Shown here in pieces: positions 36,615 through 46,731 of a stretch of DNA of 64,000 nt. A model generated the notes under the pieces. It saw nothing but the letters and a program-made list of their open reading frames with translations. It was not told the origin of the DNA and did no database searches. The first letter of the stretch is position 1. The number at the start of each line of letters is the position of its first letter. Source of the DNA: Pseudomonas cuatrocienegasensis (lineage in GTDB: Bacteria; Pseudomonadota; Gammaproteobacteria; Pseudomonadales; Pseudomonadaceae); assembly GCF_900110925.1 (NCBI RefSeq), contig NZ_FOFP01000003.1, positions 186,001 through 250,000 of the forward strand, read 5' to 3'. Position numbers and translations under genes: made by a program.

Positions 36615-37592
36615 ATGAAAGCCGTGCTGTGCAAAGCCTTCGGCCCCGCCGAAACCCTGGTTCTGGAAGACGTCGCCAGCCCGCAAGCGAAGAACAACGA
36701 GATTCTGCTCGAGGTACATGCCGCGGGCGTCAACTTCCCGGATACGCTGATCATCGAGGGTAAGTACCAGTTCAAACCACCCTTCCCCTTCTCCCCCGGC
36801 GGTGAGGCGGCGGGCGTGGTCACGGCGGTGGGCGAGAAGGTCAGCCACCTCAAGGTTGGTGACCGGGTCATGGCCCTGACGGGCTGGGGCAGCTTTGCCG
36901 AGGAGGTGGCGGTAGCGGGCTACAACGTCATGCCAATCCCGCCGAGCATGAACTTCGCCAGTGCGGCGGCGTTCGGCATGACCTACGGCACCTCCATGCA
37001 CGCGCTCAAGCAGCGCGCCAACCTGCAGCCTGGGGAAACCCTGCTGGTGCTGGGCGCCTCCGGCGGCGTCGGCCTGGCGGCAGTGGAAATCGGCAAGGCC
37101 ATGGGCGCCAAGGTGATTGCCGCAGCGAGCAGTGCGGAAAAACTCGACGTCGCGCGGGCAGCCGGCGCCGATGAGCTGATCAATTACAGCGAAAGCAACC
37201 TCAAGGATGAAGTCAAACGCCTCACCGGCGGCCAGGGCGCGGACGTGATTTACGACCCGGTCGGTGGCGACCTGTTCGATGCCGCCGTACGCAGCATCGC
37301 CTGGAACGGCCGCTTGCTGGTGGTCGGCTTTGCCAGTGGGCGCATTCCCGAATTACCGGTCAACCTGGCACTGCTCAAGGGCGCTGCGGTGGTCGGGGTG
37401 TTCTGGGGCGCCTTCGCCCAACGCCAGCCCGCCGACAACGCGGCCAACTTCCAGCAACTGTTTGCCTGGTACGCCGAGGGCAAGCTCAAGCCACTGGTAT
37501 CGCAGACCTTCCCCCTGGACCAGGCCGCCGACGCGATCAATACCCTCGGCCAGCGCAAGGCCGTGGGCAAGGTGGTGGTGCAGGTGCGCTAA
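36615..37592 (+). CDS. Zinc-independent NADPH:quinone oxidoreductase (MDR family)
   Basis: A 325-residue medium-chain reductase starting MKAVLCKAFGPAETLVLEDV at ATG 36615 behind GAGGAG. The N-terminal GroES-like domain is followed by a Rossmann fold with LLVLGASGGVGLAAVEIGKAMGAKVIAAASS. It lacks the structural-zinc Cys cluster, as quinone-oxidoreductase-type members do. It reduces quinones or enones with NADPH; the natural substrate is not known. Confidence 0.9.
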   Translation: MKAVLCKAFGPAETLVLEDVASPQAKNNEILLEVHAAGVNFPDTLIIEGKYQFKPPFPFSPGGEAAGVVTAVGEKVSHLKVGDRVMALTGWGSFAEEVAVAGYNVMPIPPSMNFASAAAFGMTYGTSMHALKQRANLQPGETLLVLGASGGVGLAAVEIGKAMGAKVIAAASSAEKLDVARAAGADELINYSESNLKDEVKRLTGGQGADVIYDPVGGDLFDAAVRSIAWNGRLLVVGFASGRIPELPVNLALLKGAAVVGVFWGAFAQRQPADNAANFQQLFAWYAEGKLKPLVSQTFPLDQAADAINTLGQRKAVGKVVVQVR

Positions 37593-37595
37593 ATT

Positions 37596-37670
37596 GTAGG
37601 GTGGATGACGCTTTATTCATCCACCACTGACGCCCAAATGGGTGGATCGGTGAAGCGTGATCCACCCTAC
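37596..37670. repeat. REP/BIME-type long inverted repeat
   Basis: GTAGGGTGGATGACGCTTTA and its near mirror, ending ATCCACCCTAC, form two facing arms of about 30 bp with internal palindromes ATCCACC/GGTGGAT. It fills the gap between convergent genes, a usual place for Pseudomonas REP pairs. Confidence 0.8.
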
Positions 37671-37694
37671 GAAGCCGCCCAAAGCGGCTTCTTT
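37671..37694. terminator. Terminator between convergent genes
   Basis: GAAGCCGC/GCGGCTTC with a CCAAA loop is followed by TTTC on the plus strand, after the oxidoreductase gene. It directly follows the REP pair. Confidence 0.7.
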
Positions 37695-37697
37695 CAT

Positions 37698-38666
37698 TCA
37701 GCCGCGCGGCGCGTAGGCGAATACGTCGGCGCGCATCTGGTGGGCATCCATGCCGGCTTCGACCAGCGCATCCAGGGTCGCGTAAACCATCGCCGGTGAC
37801 CCGCTGGCGTAGACGTGCAGCGCCTTGAGGTCAGGGAAATCTTCGCGCACCGCCTCGTGCAGTAGGCCACAGCGGCCTTGCCAGCCACAGGACTCACTGA
37901 CCACCTGATGCAGGGTCAGGTTGGCCACTTGTTGCCAGTCGGCCCAGTGCGGCAGTGCATAGAAGTCATCCGCATGGCGCGCGCCCCAATACAGGTGCAC
38001 CGGATGGGCGAAGCCGGCGGCGCGGCAATGCTCAATCAGGCTGTGCATCTGCGCCATGCCGGTGCCGGCGGCGATCAGCACCAGCGGCCCATCGGGCAGC
38101 TGGGCTAGATGGGTATCGCCGAATGGCAGCTTCACGCGCACACTTGGCTGCTGCTGCAAACGCGCCACCAGCGCCTCCGTCACCGCATCACGCGCCAGGA
38201 TATGCAATTCCAGATCCCGCCCCTGATGCGGCGCCGAGGCCAGGGAAAACGCTGCGTAATCCTCGCCTTCGCGCTGCAGCAGCACGTATTGACCGGCGTG
38301 GTAACGCGGCAGTTTGCCGGCAGGGGCACGCAGGCGCAGGCGGTAGACATCGCCGCCCTGGGGCGCACAGTCGACGACCTGACAGGCCAGCTCACGCACC
38401 GGCAGCTCGCCTGGCGCGAGCACGGCATCCCAATGCAGCACACAGTCTTCCAGCGGCTCGGCCAGGCAGGTAAACAACTCGCCCTGTTCGATGACTTCGT
38501 CCGCCTGACGCACGCGGCCCTCGACCAGCAAGGCGGCGCAGACATGGCAGTTGCCGTTGCGACAGCTGTGCGGGCAATCGAATCCCAGGCGCTGCAACGC
38601 ATCGAGAATGCGCTCGCCGGGCAGCATCTCGAAGGCTGCACCGGAAGGTTGCAAGGTGACTCTCAT
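37698..38666 (-). CDS. 2Fe-2S ferredoxin-FAD-NAD(P)H reductase (AscD-like)
   Basis: A 322-residue three-domain electron-transfer protein. Residues 1-90 form a plant-type ferredoxin with Cys35, Cys40, Cys43 and Cys67 (CPHSCRNGNCHVC and ELFTCLA). It continues with an FAD domain (YHAGQYVLLQREGEDYAAFSLASAPH) and an NAD(P)H domain (LVLIAAGTGMAQMHSLIEHC). It is usually annotated CDP-6-deoxy-glucoseen reductase, but no sugar genes are near. It stands beside ubiD in Pseudomonas, so a link to quinone or flavin metabolism is as likely. ATG 38666 is preferred to the longer frame. Confidence 0.9.
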   Translation of the reverse strand: MRVTLQPSGAAFEMLPGERILDALQRLGFDCPHSCRNGNCHVCAALLVEGRVRQADEVIEQGELFTCLAEPLEDCVLHWDAVLAPGELPVRELACQVVDCAPQGGDVYRLRLRAPAGKLPRYHAGQYVLLQREGEDYAAFSLASAPHQGRDLELHILARDAVTEALVARLQQQPSVRVKLPFGDTHLAQLPDGPLVLIAAGTGMAQMHSLIEHCRAAGFAHPVHLYWGARHADDFYALPHWADWQQVANLTLHQVVSESCGWQGRCGLLHEAVREDFPDLKALHVYASGSPAMVYATLDALVEAGMDAHQMRADVFAYAPRG

Positions 38667-38719
38667 GGCATGTGCATCCAAAACAGGTTCGTGGGGCGGC
38701 CCAGGCCGCCGATGTACAG

Positions 38720-40186
38720 TTAATCGATGCCCAGCTCGGCCCAAAGCGCGTCGACGCGCTGCTTGACCGCATCATCCTGGACAATCGCCCGGCCCCACTC
38801 GCGGGTGGTTTCACCCGGCCACTTGTGGGTCGCATCCAGGCCCATCTTCGAGCCCAGCCCGGAAATCGGCGAGGCAAAGTCCAGGTAGTCGATCGGCGTA
38901 TTGTCGATCAGCACGGTATCGCGCTTGGGGTCCATGCGCGTGGTGATGGCCCAGATCACGTCGTTCCAGTCACGGGCATTGATGTCGTCGTCGGTGACAA
39001 TAACGAACTTGGTGTACATGAACTGTCGCAAAAACGACCAGACGCCGAGCATCACGCGCTTGGCGTGGCCGGGGTACTGCTTCTTGATGGTGACCACCGC
39101 CAGGCGGTAGGAGCAGCCCTCGGGCGGCAGGTAGAAGTCGGTGATTTCCGGAAACTGCTTCTGCAGGATCGGCACGAACACCTCGTTCAGCGCCACGCCG
39201 AGAATCGCCGGTTCATCTGGCGGGCGGCCGGTGTATGTGCTGTGGTAGATCGGCTGGCGGCGGTGGGTGATGCGCTCGACGGTCATCACCGGAAAGCGGT
39301 CGACCTCGTTGTAATAGCCGGTATGGTCGCCATAGGGGCCTTCATCGGCCATCTCGCCGGGATGGATCACGCCCTCAAGCACGATCTCGGCACTGGCCGG
39401 CACCTGCAATTCACTGCCACGGCACTTGATCAGCTCGGTGCGGTGACCGCGCAGCAGGCCGGCAAAGGCGTACTCGGACAGCGTATCGGGCACCGGTGTG
39501 ACCGCGCCGAGGATGGTCGCTGGGTCAGCGCCCAGGGCAACGGCGACCGGGTACGGACGATCCGGGTACTTCAGGCACCATTCGCGAAAATCCAGGGCGC
39601 CGCCGCGGTGGCTAAGCCAGCGCATGATCAGCTTGTTGCTACCGATCACCTGCTGACGGTAGATGCCGAGGTTCTGCCGCTCCTTGTTCGGCCCCTTGGT
39701 GACGGTCAGCCCCCAGGTGATCAGCGGGCCGACATCGCCCGGCCAGCAGGTCTGCACCGGCAGCATGCCAAGGTCGACATCCTCACCTTCGATTACCGCT
39801 TCCTGGCAGGGTGCGTCCTTGACCACCTTGGGCGCCATGGCCAGGACCTTCTTGAAGATCGGCAATTTGCTCCAGGCATCCTTGAGGCCCTTGGGCGGCT
39901 CGGGCTCCTTGAGAAACGCCAGCAGCTTGCCGATTTCCCGCAGCTCGCTGACCTCCTCCGCGCCCATCCCTAAGGCCACGCGCTTGGGCGTCCCGAACAG
40001 GTTGCCGAGCACCGGCATGCTGAAGCCGGTCGGGTTCTCAAAGAGCAACGCCGGGCCACCCTTGCGCAGGGTGCGGTCACAGATTTCGGTCATCTCCAGC
40101 ACCGGCGACACCGGGGTCTGGATGCGCTTGAGTTCGCCGCGCTGTTCAAGGCCACGGATAAAGTCGCGCAGGTCGCGATACTGCAT
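38720..40186 (-). CDS. ubiD: 4-hydroxy-3-polyprenylbenzoate decarboxylase UbiD
   Basis: A 488-residue prenylated-FMN-dependent decarboxylase of ubiquinone synthesis. The start [22 protein letters not shown] at 40186 is the family N-terminus; a TTG 13 codons upstream is unlikely. Visible conserved blocks: PFMN/metal region [27 protein letters not shown] and [21 protein letters not shown] with the catalytic Glu region. Its cofactor partner UbiX is not in this window. Confidence 0.96.
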   Translation of the reverse strand: MQYRDLRDFIRGLEQRGELKRIQTPVSPVLEMTEICDRTLRKGGPALLFENPTGFSMPVLGNLFGTPKRVALGMGAEEVSELREIGKLLAFLKEPEPPKGLKDAWSKLPIFKKVLAMAPKVVKDAPCQEAVIEGEDVDLGMLPVQTCWPGDVGPLITWGLTVTKGPNKERQNLGIYRQQVIGSNKLIMRWLSHRGGALDFREWCLKYPDRPYPVAVALGADPATILGAVTPVPDTLSEYAFAGLLRGHRTELIKCRGSELQVPASAEIVLEGVIHPGEMADEGPYGDHTGYYNEVDRFPVMTVERITHRRQPIYHSTYTGRPPDEPAILGVALNEVFVPILQKQFPEITDFYLPPEGCSYRLAVVTIKKQYPGHAKRVMLGVWSFLRQFMYTKFVIVTDDDINARDWNDVIWAITTRMDPKRDTVLIDNTPIDYLDFASPISGLGSKMGLDATHKWPGETTREWGRAIVQDDAVKQRVDALWAELGID

Positions 40187-40275
40187 TGCAAGGTGCCTCA
40201 TGTGGGGCAAAGCGGGGAACGGCAAAGTTTAGCGCCGAAGTCGGTCTTTCAGAAGGCCGCGCAATGCGCAGACGC

Positions 40276-40303
40276 ACAAAAGCCGGGTTTCCCCGGCTTT
40301 TGT
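40276..40303. terminator. Bidirectional terminator after rho
   Basis: AAAAGCCGGG, a TTTC loop, then CCCGGCTTTT forms a symmetric stem with A- and T-runs. It lies 18 bases after the rho stop and upstream of ubiD on the minus strand. Confidence 0.85.
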
Positions 40304-40321
40304 TGTAGGGCGCGGAACGCC

Positions 40322-41581
40322 TTACTTACGTTTCATCGACATAAAGAACTCGTCGTTGGTCTTGGTCGCTTTCAGCTTGTCGATAAGGAACTCGATCGCG
40401 GCGATTTCGTCCATCGGGTGCAGCAGCTTGCGCAGAATCCACATGCGCTGCAGCTCGTCTTCAGCGGTCAGCAACTCTTCGCGGCGGGTGCCGGAGCGGT
40501 TGATGTTGATCGCCGGGAAGACGCGCTTCTCGGCGATACGACGGTCCAGGGGCAGTTCCATGTTGCCGGTGCCCTTGAATTCTTCGTAGATCACTTCGTC
40601 CATCTTCGAGCCGGTTTCCACCAGCGCGGTGGCGATGATGGTCAGCGAGCCGCCTTCTTCGATGTTGCGCGCGGCACCGAAGAAACGCTTCGGCTTCTCC
40701 AGGGCATGGGCGTCGACACCACCGGTGAGGACCTTGCCGGAGCTCGGGATCACGGTGTTGTAGGCGCGGGCCAGACGGGTGATGGAATCGAGCAGAATGA
40801 CCACGTCCTTCTTGTGCTCGACCAGGCGCTTGGCCTTCTCGATGACCATCTCGGCCACTTGCACGTGACGGGTCGGCGGCTCGTCGAACGTCGAGGCAAC
40901 CACTTCGCCGCGCACGGTGCGCTGCATTTCGGTCACTTCTTCCGGGCGCTCGTCGATCAGCAGCACGATCAGGTGGCACTCGGGGTTGTTGCGCGTGATG
41001 TTGGCCGCGATGTTCTGCAGCATGATGGTCTTACCGGCTTTCGGCGGTGCGACGATCAGGCCACGCTGACCCTTGCCGATCGGGGCGCAGAGGTCGATCA
41101 CCCGGCCGGTGATGTCTTCGGTGGAGCCGTTGCCGGCTTCCATGACCAGACGCTTGGTCGGGAACAGCGGCGTCAGGTTCTCGAAGAGAATCTTGTTCTT
41201 GGCGTTTTCCGGGCGGTCGTAGTTGATGGTGTCAACTTTGAGCAGCGCGAAGTAACGCTCGCCTTCCTTCGGCGGACGGATCTTGCCGACGATGGTGTCG
41301 CCCGTGCGCAGGTTGAAGCGGCGGATCTGGCTCGGCGAGACGTAGATATCGTCGGGGCCGGCGAGGTACGAGGCATCCGCAGAGCGGAGAAAGCCGAAAC
41401 CGTCCTGGAGAATCTCCAGCACGCCATCACCGGAGATTTCCTCACCGCTTTTAGCGTGTTTTTTCAACAGCGAGAAAATCACGTCCTGCTTGCGCGAACG
41501 GGCCATGTTCTCGATGCCCATTTGTTCGGCCATTTCTAGCAGTTCGGTGATCGGCTTTTGCTTGAGTTCGGTCAGATTCAT
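40322..41581 (-). CDS. rho: Transcription termination factor Rho
   Basis: A 419-residue hexameric RNA helicase. The N-terminal RNA-binding domain starts [58 protein letters not shown]; the ATPase has Walker A ([12 protein letters not shown]) and Walker B ([18 protein letters not shown]). ATG 41581 is the family start, although the frame stays open far upstream. A leader of about 200 bases separates it from the trxA terminator; rho genes are often autoregulated through such leaders. Confidence 0.98.
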   Translation of the reverse strand: MNLTELKQKPITELLEMAEQMGIENMARSRKQDVIFSLLKKHAKSGEEISGDGVLEILQDGFGFLRSADASYLAGPDDIYVSPSQIRRFNLRTGDTIVGKIRPPKEGERYFALLKVDTINYDRPENAKNKILFENLTPLFPTKRLVMEAGNGSTEDITGRVIDLCAPIGKGQRGLIVAPPKAGKTIMLQNIAANITRNNPECHLIVLLIDERPEEVTEMQRTVRGEVVASTFDEPPTRHVQVAEMVIEKAKRLVEHKKDVVILLDSITRLARAYNTVIPSSGKVLTGGVDAHALEKPKRFFGAARNIEEGGSLTIIATALVETGSKMDEVIYEEFKGTGNMELPLDRRIAEKRVFPAININRSGTRREELLTAEDELQRMWILRKLLHPMDEIAAIEFLIDKLKATKTNDEFFMSMKRK

Positions 41582-41780
41582 AGGAATGACGTAATCATTG
41601 TAGGAGGGGAATAAGCTATGAGCTTGGGAGGCCGCGCCGCGGAGAGGCGACTGGATCGCCTGCTTGTGTATCGAATTATTCGATCGGGAAGGCGTCGGCG
41701 ACGGCTTGCAGGGGGCTACATAGGAAATGCAGCGAGGCCGAATGTAACACCGGCCAGACGAGGCCGTCCAGACGTATAAG

Positions 41781-41814
41781 CGAAAAAAACCCCGCATTTG
41801 GCGGGGGTTTTTCG
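41781..41814. terminator. Terminator after trxA
   Basis: CGAAAAAAACCCCGC, ATTTG loop, GCGGGGGTTTTTCG: a strong GC stem with A- and T-runs lying 12 bases after the trxA stop on the minus strand. It separates trxA from rho. Confidence 0.9.
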
Positions 41815-41825
41815 TGGAACGTCGC

Positions 41826-42152
41826 TTAGATGTTGCTGTCGAGGAACGCCGCCAGTTGCGACTTGGACAGCGCACCGACCTTGGTGGCCTCGACATTGCC
41901 GTTCTTGAACAGCATCAGGGTCGGGATACCGCGCACGCCGTACTTCGGCGGGGTGTCCTGGTTTTCATCGATATTCAGTTTGCAGACTTTCAACTTGCCT
42001 TGGTAGGTCTGGGCAATCTCGTCGAGCACCGGTGCAATCATCTTGCACGGGCCGCACCACTCAGCCCAATAGTCGACCAGAACCGGGCCGTCGGCCTGGA
42101 TGACATCCTGGTCGAAGCTGGCATCGCTGACGTTGGTGATGAATTCACTCAT
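41826..42152 (-). CDS. trxA: Thioredoxin 1
   Basis: A 108-residue cytosolic disulfide reductase with the active site WCGPCK (Cys33 and Cys36) in [24 protein letters not shown]. The cis-Pro loop is [12 protein letters not shown]. It lies upstream of rho, the conserved trxA-rho order. Confidence 0.98.
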   Translation of the reverse strand: MSEFITNVSDASFDQDVIQADGPVLVDYWAEWCGPCKMIAPVLDEIAQTYQGKLKVCKLNIDENQDTPPKYGVRGIPTLMLFKNGNVEATKVGALSKSQLAAFLDSNI

Positions 42153-42271
42153 GGAAGTCTCCGCAGGTTCGCAAGCAAAAAGTGACCGACATCATAGCTC
42201 GGCTTTTCTGTCACAGGAAGGCGGTGTCGATTGAGCTTAACTATCAGACGATAGTCACGCCCACCAGCGCC

Positions 42272-42973
42272 TCAGCTGCCCAGCGTGACAAAGGCGATGC
42301 CGGTCCGCAAGGCTGCCGCGCGAATATGCTGCTGCATGGCCTTCTGCGCCGGTCCCGCGGCATGCCGCCCGAGGGCCGCGAGGATCTTGCGGTGCTCCTG
42401 CCAGGTTTCCATTGCCCGCTCCGGGCGAATGAAGGGCAGCTTCTGGCTCTCCAGGAAAATCGCCGCACTGGAGGTGACGATGCCGCTCATCGCCTGGTTG
42501 CCGCTGGCCTGGAGAATGCGCCGATGAAAATCGAAATCCAGTTGCGAGGCGCGCTCGAAGTCGGCGGCGCGCAGTTCCTGGCGCATCTGCTCGACATTGT
42601 CCTGCAGCGCGTCCAGGTCTTCGGCGGTCAGGGTCGCCGCAGCCAGGCCGCAGGCAAAGCCTTCCAGAGCGAAACGCAATTGAAAGGTATCGGCCGCACT
42701 GACCTGGGCAGCGAAGGGCCAGGCGAATGCGCCGTTCGTGGGTGCCGGCGGCTCGCGCACGAATACCCCCTTGCCCGGCTGCACGCTGACCCGCCCCAAG
42801 GCACTCAGCGTAGACAGCGCTTCGCGCAGCGACGCGCGGCTGACGCCCAACTGTTCGGCCAGATCCCGCTGCGAAGGCAAGGCATCGCCGGGCCGATAGC
42901 CTGCCGTGTCTATCAGCTGACGAATCGCCTGGACGGCATATTCGGGTACCGCACGGGAGGGAGTGTCATGCAT
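42272..42973 (-). CDS. GntR-family regulator with FCD domain (FadR subfamily)
   Basis: A 233-residue regulator. The winged HTH (GDALPSQRDLAEQLGVSRASLREALSTLSALGRVSVQPGKGVFV) occupies about residues 28-75. The C-terminal helical FCD domain (LRFALEGFACGLAAATLTAEDLDAL and later DFHRRILQASGNQAM) binds small carboxylates or similar ligands, often through a metal held by Asp/His residues. It is divergent from the ABC-allA operon, and a 15-base motif ACTGTTCAGRCCAGT occurs both at its own start and before the operon, so autoregulation and control of allA are likely. Confidence 0.9.
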   Translation of the reverse strand: MHDTPSRAVPEYAVQAIRQLIDTAGYRPGDALPSQRDLAEQLGVSRASLREALSTLSALGRVSVQPGKGVFVREPPAPTNGAFAWPFAAQVSAADTFQLRFALEGFACGLAAATLTAEDLDALQDNVEQMRQELRAADFERASQLDFDFHRRILQASGNQAMSGIVTSSAAIFLESQKLPFIRPERAMETWQEHRKILAALGRHAAGPAQKAMQQHIRAAALRTGIAFVTLGS

Positions 42974-42974
42974 C

Positions 42975-42989
42975 ACTGTTCAGGCCAGT
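42975..42989. promoter_or_regulatory. Putative GntR operator, copy 1
   Basis: ACTGTTCAGGCCAGT, with dyad arms ACTG/CAGT, lies directly at the 5' end of the GntR gene. An almost identical copy is at 43123. The reverse strand reads ACTGGCCTGAACAGT, similar in style to FCD-type operators with TGGTC-GA-CA halves. Confidence 0.5.
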
Positions 42990-43041
42990 CAGTCCGTAAG
43001 GAGCTCCTTTGTAAGGCCTGAATGACCCTCCAGGCAAGCGC

Positions 43042-43089
43042 TGCACCCTGGCGGAACAGGCCCGCACGCCACCGCACCAACAAAGCGCA
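43042..43089 (+). promoter_or_regulatory. Weak NtrC-like sites upstream of the ABC-allA operon
   Basis: Two partial matches to TGCACYANNNTGGTGCA, each 10 of 14: TGCACCCTGGCGGAACA at 43042-43058 and CGCACCAACAAAGCGCA at 43073-43089. Each has one good half. Placement 100-150 bp upstream of the sigma54-like promoter fits an enhancer, but the matches are modest. Confidence 0.3.
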
Positions 43090-43122
43090 CAGATCAGCCT
43101 GACCATCTAGTCAAGTTCGCCA

Positions 43123-43137
43123 ACTGTTCAGACCAGT
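43123..43137. promoter_or_regulatory. Putative GntR operator, copy 2
   Basis: ACTGTTCAGACCAGT differs from copy 1 (42975-42989) at one base. It lies 54 bases upstream of the -24 element at 43191. Confidence 0.5.
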
Positions 43138-43190
43138 AAGACCTTGTAATTACTCGCAGACACCGATCAACGCCAGTAAATACGAGACTC

Positions 43191-43206
43191 TGGCATGGCA
43201 GATGCA
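43191..43206 (+). promoter_or_regulatory. Sigma54-like promoter of the ABC-allA operon
   Basis: TGGCATGGCAGATGCA matches TGGCACGNNNNTTGCW with two mismatches and keeps GG-N10-GC. Transcription would start near 43218, 34 bases before the substrate-binding-protein ATG. Confidence 0.55.
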
Positions 43207-43251
43207 GTATCCCGAACAACGCATTCCGCATCTTTTGCTCAGGAGCTTGCC

Positions 43252-44037
43252 ATGACCCTCACCCCGCGCCGCCTGTTGACCGCCCTGTTTGCCAGCCTCG
43301 CCATCGGTGTCAGCCCGGCATTTGCCGACGGCCTTGCCGACATTACTGAACGCGGCGTACTCAAAGTCGCCGTGCCCCAGGATTTCCCGCCGTTCGGCTC
43401 GGTCGGCCCGGACATGAAGCCCCGTGGGCTGGATATCGATGCCGCGCAACTGCTGGCCGACAAGCTGGCAGTGAAACTCGAGCTGACCCCGGTAAACAGC
43501 ACCAACCGCATCCCGTTCCTCACCACCGGCAAGGTCGACCTGGTGATTTCCAGCCTGGGCAAAAACCCCGAGCGTGAAGCGGTGATCGACTTCTCCGCCG
43601 CCTACGCCCCCTTCTACCTGGGCGTGTTCGGCCCGGATGATGCCGCGATCACCAGCCTGGATGACCTGGATGGCAAGACCATCAGCGTCACCCGTGGCTC
43701 CATCGAGGATATCGAGCTGAGCAAGGTCGCCCCCAAAGGCGCCACCCTCAAGCGCTTCGAGGACAACAACTCGACCATCGCCGCCTACCTGTCCAACCAG
43801 GTTGACCTGATCGCCAGCGGCAACGTGGTCATGGTGGCCATCGCCGAGCGCAACCCCAAGCGCGTGCCGGTGATGAAGCTCAAGCTCAAGGACTCGCCGG
43901 TGTATGTCGGTGTGAACAAGAACGAAACCGCCCTGCTGGATAAGGTCAATGCCATCATCGCCGCCGGTAAAGCTGACGGCAGCCTCAACGCGGTCAGTGA
44001 GAAGTGGCTGAAGCAACCGCTGCCGGCTGACCTGTAA
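43252..44037 (+). CDS. Amino-acid-type ABC transporter substrate-binding protein
   Basis: A 261-residue periplasmic binding protein (family 3). ATG 43252 follows CAGGAGC; the signal peptide is MTLTPRRLLTALFASLAIGV up to about residue 24 (ending SPAFA). The mature protein has the usual polar-amino-acid-binding blocks: VAVPQDFPPFGSVGPDMKPRGLDIDAAQLLADKL and VNSTNRIPFLTTGKVDLVISSLG. Ligand unknown. Because allA ends the operon, a ureide or similar nitrogen compound is a reasonable guess. Confidence 0.92.
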   Translation: MTLTPRRLLTALFASLAIGVSPAFADGLADITERGVLKVAVPQDFPPFGSVGPDMKPRGLDIDAAQLLADKLAVKLELTPVNSTNRIPFLTTGKVDLVISSLGKNPEREAVIDFSAAYAPFYLGVFGPDDAAITSLDDLDGKTISVTRGSIEDIELSKVAPKGATLKRFEDNNSTIAAYLSNQVDLIASGNVVMVAIAERNPKRVPVMKLKLKDSPVYVGVNKNETALLDKVNAIIAAGKADGSLNAVSEKWLKQPLPADL

Positions 44038-44064
44038 TCCCGCACCGCCAGGAGGCGCGTCACG

Positions 44065-44730
44065 ATGGCGTATCAGTTCGACTTCATCCCGGTTCTGCAG
44101 AATGTTGACCTGCTGCTGCAGGGCGCCGGCTTCACCCTCGCCCTGACCGCCGTAGGCACCCTGCTCGGCGTTGGCCTGGGGATAATCGGTGCCGTGCTGC
44201 GCGCCTGGCGGATCAAACCGTTCAACACCCTGTTCGGGGTCTATGTGGAGCTGATCCGCAACACGCCGTTCATCGTCCAGCTGTTCTTTATTTTTTTCGG
44301 TCTGCCCGCCCTGGGCGTGCGGCTGACGGAGTGGGAGGCCGCGGTCCTGGCCATGGTGATCAACCTGGGCGCCTACTCCACGGAAATCATCCGCGCCGGC
44401 ATCCAGGCCATCCCCCATGGCCAATTGGAAGCGGCCGCGGCGCTGGCCATGAGCCGGGTCGAGACGTTCCGCTACGTGGTCCTGCGCCCGGCCCTGGCCA
44501 AGGTCTGGCCGGCGCTGTCGAGCCAGATAATCATCGTCATGCTCGGCTCGGCGGTGTGTTCGCAGATCTCCACCGAAGAGCTGTCGTTTGCCGCCAACTT
44601 CATTCAGTCGCGCAACTTCCGCGCCTTTGAAACCTACCTGGTGACCACCCTCATCTACCTGGCCATGGCGATCCTGATTCGCCAGTTGCTGGCCTGGTTC
44701 GGTCGCCGCTTTATCCAGGGAGCCCGCTGA
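44065..44730 (+). CDS. Amino-acid-type ABC transporter permease 1
   Basis: A 221-residue HisM/GlnP-family permease with about five membrane spans and the EAA loop GQLEAAAALAMSRVETFRYVVLRPALAKVWPAL. The conserved VELIRNTPFIVQLFFIFFGLP block is present. GGAGG lies 8 bases before the ATG. It overlaps permease 2 by one base. Confidence 0.94.
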   Translation: MAYQFDFIPVLQNVDLLLQGAGFTLALTAVGTLLGVGLGIIGAVLRAWRIKPFNTLFGVYVELIRNTPFIVQLFFIFFGLPALGVRLTEWEAAVLAMVINLGAYSTEIIRAGIQAIPHGQLEAAAALAMSRVETFRYVVLRPALAKVWPALSSQIIIVMLGSAVCSQISTEELSFAANFIQSRNFRAFETYLVTTLIYLAMAILIRQLLAWFGRRFIQGAR

Positions 44731-45363
44731 TGGAATTCACCCTCTGGGACATCCTGCGCAACCTGCTGGTCGGCTTGCAGTGGACCCTGTTGCTGTCGCT
44801 GGTGGCCTTTATCTGTGGCGGCATCGCCGGGCTGCTGGTGTTATTGGCACGCATTGCCCCACTGGCGGCGCCGCGCATTCTCGCGCGCTGCTACATCGAG
44901 TTGTTCCAGGGCACGCCGCTGCTGATGCAACTGTTTATGGTGTTTTTCGGCGTCGCCCTGCTCGGCGTTGATGTCTCGCCCTGGCTGGCGGCGGCCATCG
45001 CCCTGACCCTGTTTACCAGTGCCTTTCTCGCCGAGATCTGGCGCGGCTGCGTCGAATCAATCACCCGCGGCCAATGGGAGGCGGCCGAAAGCCTGGCACT
45101 GAGCCGGCTGGAGGTGCTGCGCCATGTGGTCCTGCCCCAGGCCATGCGCATCGCCGTGGCACCCACGGTGGGCTTCTCGGTGCAGGTGGTCAAAGGCACG
45201 GCCGTAACCTCGATTATCGGCTTTACCGAACTGACCAAGACCGGCGGCATGCTGGCCAATGCCACCTTCGAACCCTTTATGGTCTATGGCTTCGTCGCCC
45301 TCGGCTATTTCCTGCTCTGCTACCCGCTCTCGTTCGCTGCACACCGCCTGGAAAGGAGGCTGA

Positions 45364-45377
<14 letters not shown>
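44730..45377 (+). CDS. Amino-acid-type ABC transporter permease 2
   Basis: A 215-residue HisQ/GlnP-family permease, with IELFQGTPLLMQLFMVFFGVALLG and EAA loop GQWEAAESLALSRLEVLRHVVLPQAMRIAVAP. It overlaps permease 1 by one base and the ATPase gene by 14 bases. The two permeases form the heterodimeric channel. Confidence 0.94.
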
Positions 45378-46091
<714 letters not shown>

Positions 46092-46095
<4 letters not shown>

Positions 46096-46622
46096 ACTCA
46101 GCTGCAGCCACTCTCCCTGCCCTGCCGCTGATCGTCGAAGCCCTGACGGCCGAGGCCTTCGCGCCTTTTGGCGACGTGCTTGAAACAGCGAATGCGCAGC
46201 ACTTTCCGATCAACGCGGGAACCACCACGCGTTACCACGACCTGGCGCGCGTCTGCGCCAGCGGTGAAGCGCCGCGGGTGCTGTTCAACCTGTTCGACGG
46301 CCAGGCCTGGCACGCGCCGATCAACATCAGCATGCTCGAACGCCACCCGCTCGGCAGCCAGGCGTTCTACCCGGTGGACGGCGCCAGCATGCTGATAGTC
46401 GTGGCCCCACCCGGCGAGCTGGATGAACAGGCGATACGCGCCTTCATCAGCCGCCCGGACCAAGGCGTCAACTACGCCCCCGGCACCTGGCATCACCCGC
46501 TGCTCAGCCTTCAGCGACCCGGACGCTTCGCTGTCGTCGACCGCGGCGGTGCAGGCAATAACTGTGATGAGCAAGCCCTGCTGCAGCCACGCGTAGTGCG
46601 ACAAATTATCCTACCGGACTGA
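46092..46622 (+). CDS. allA: Ureidoglycolate lyase AllA
   Basis: A 176-residue cupin-like enzyme that splits ureidoglycolate into glyoxylate and urea, the last step of the allantoin pathway. Alignable to E. coli AllA throughout: TRYHDLARV, ISMLERHPLGSQAFYPVDG, QGVNYAPGTWHHPLL and VDRGGAGNNCDE. The GTG start overlaps the ATPase stop (GTGA), so transport and lyase are coupled. No other allantoin genes (allB, allC, alc) are in the window. Confidence 0.93.
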
Positions 46623-46731
46623 GCCGGACGCCGCGGCGCAGGGCATGCCTGAATATGACAACGGCGGTTTGCGTTGGCGCTGAGAGGCTATCGTGGCACG
46701 ATGTCGGGGTTCTGCTCTGAGACGTCAAACC

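Noticed and set aside
38672..39973. 433-codon plus-strand frame opposite ubiD
   Set aside because: Shadow frame without motifs; ubiD is certain.
46693..46708. TGGCACGATGTCGGGG upstream of ppx as a sigma54 promoter
   Set aside because: The -24 half is perfect but the -12 GC is missing at the required spacing.
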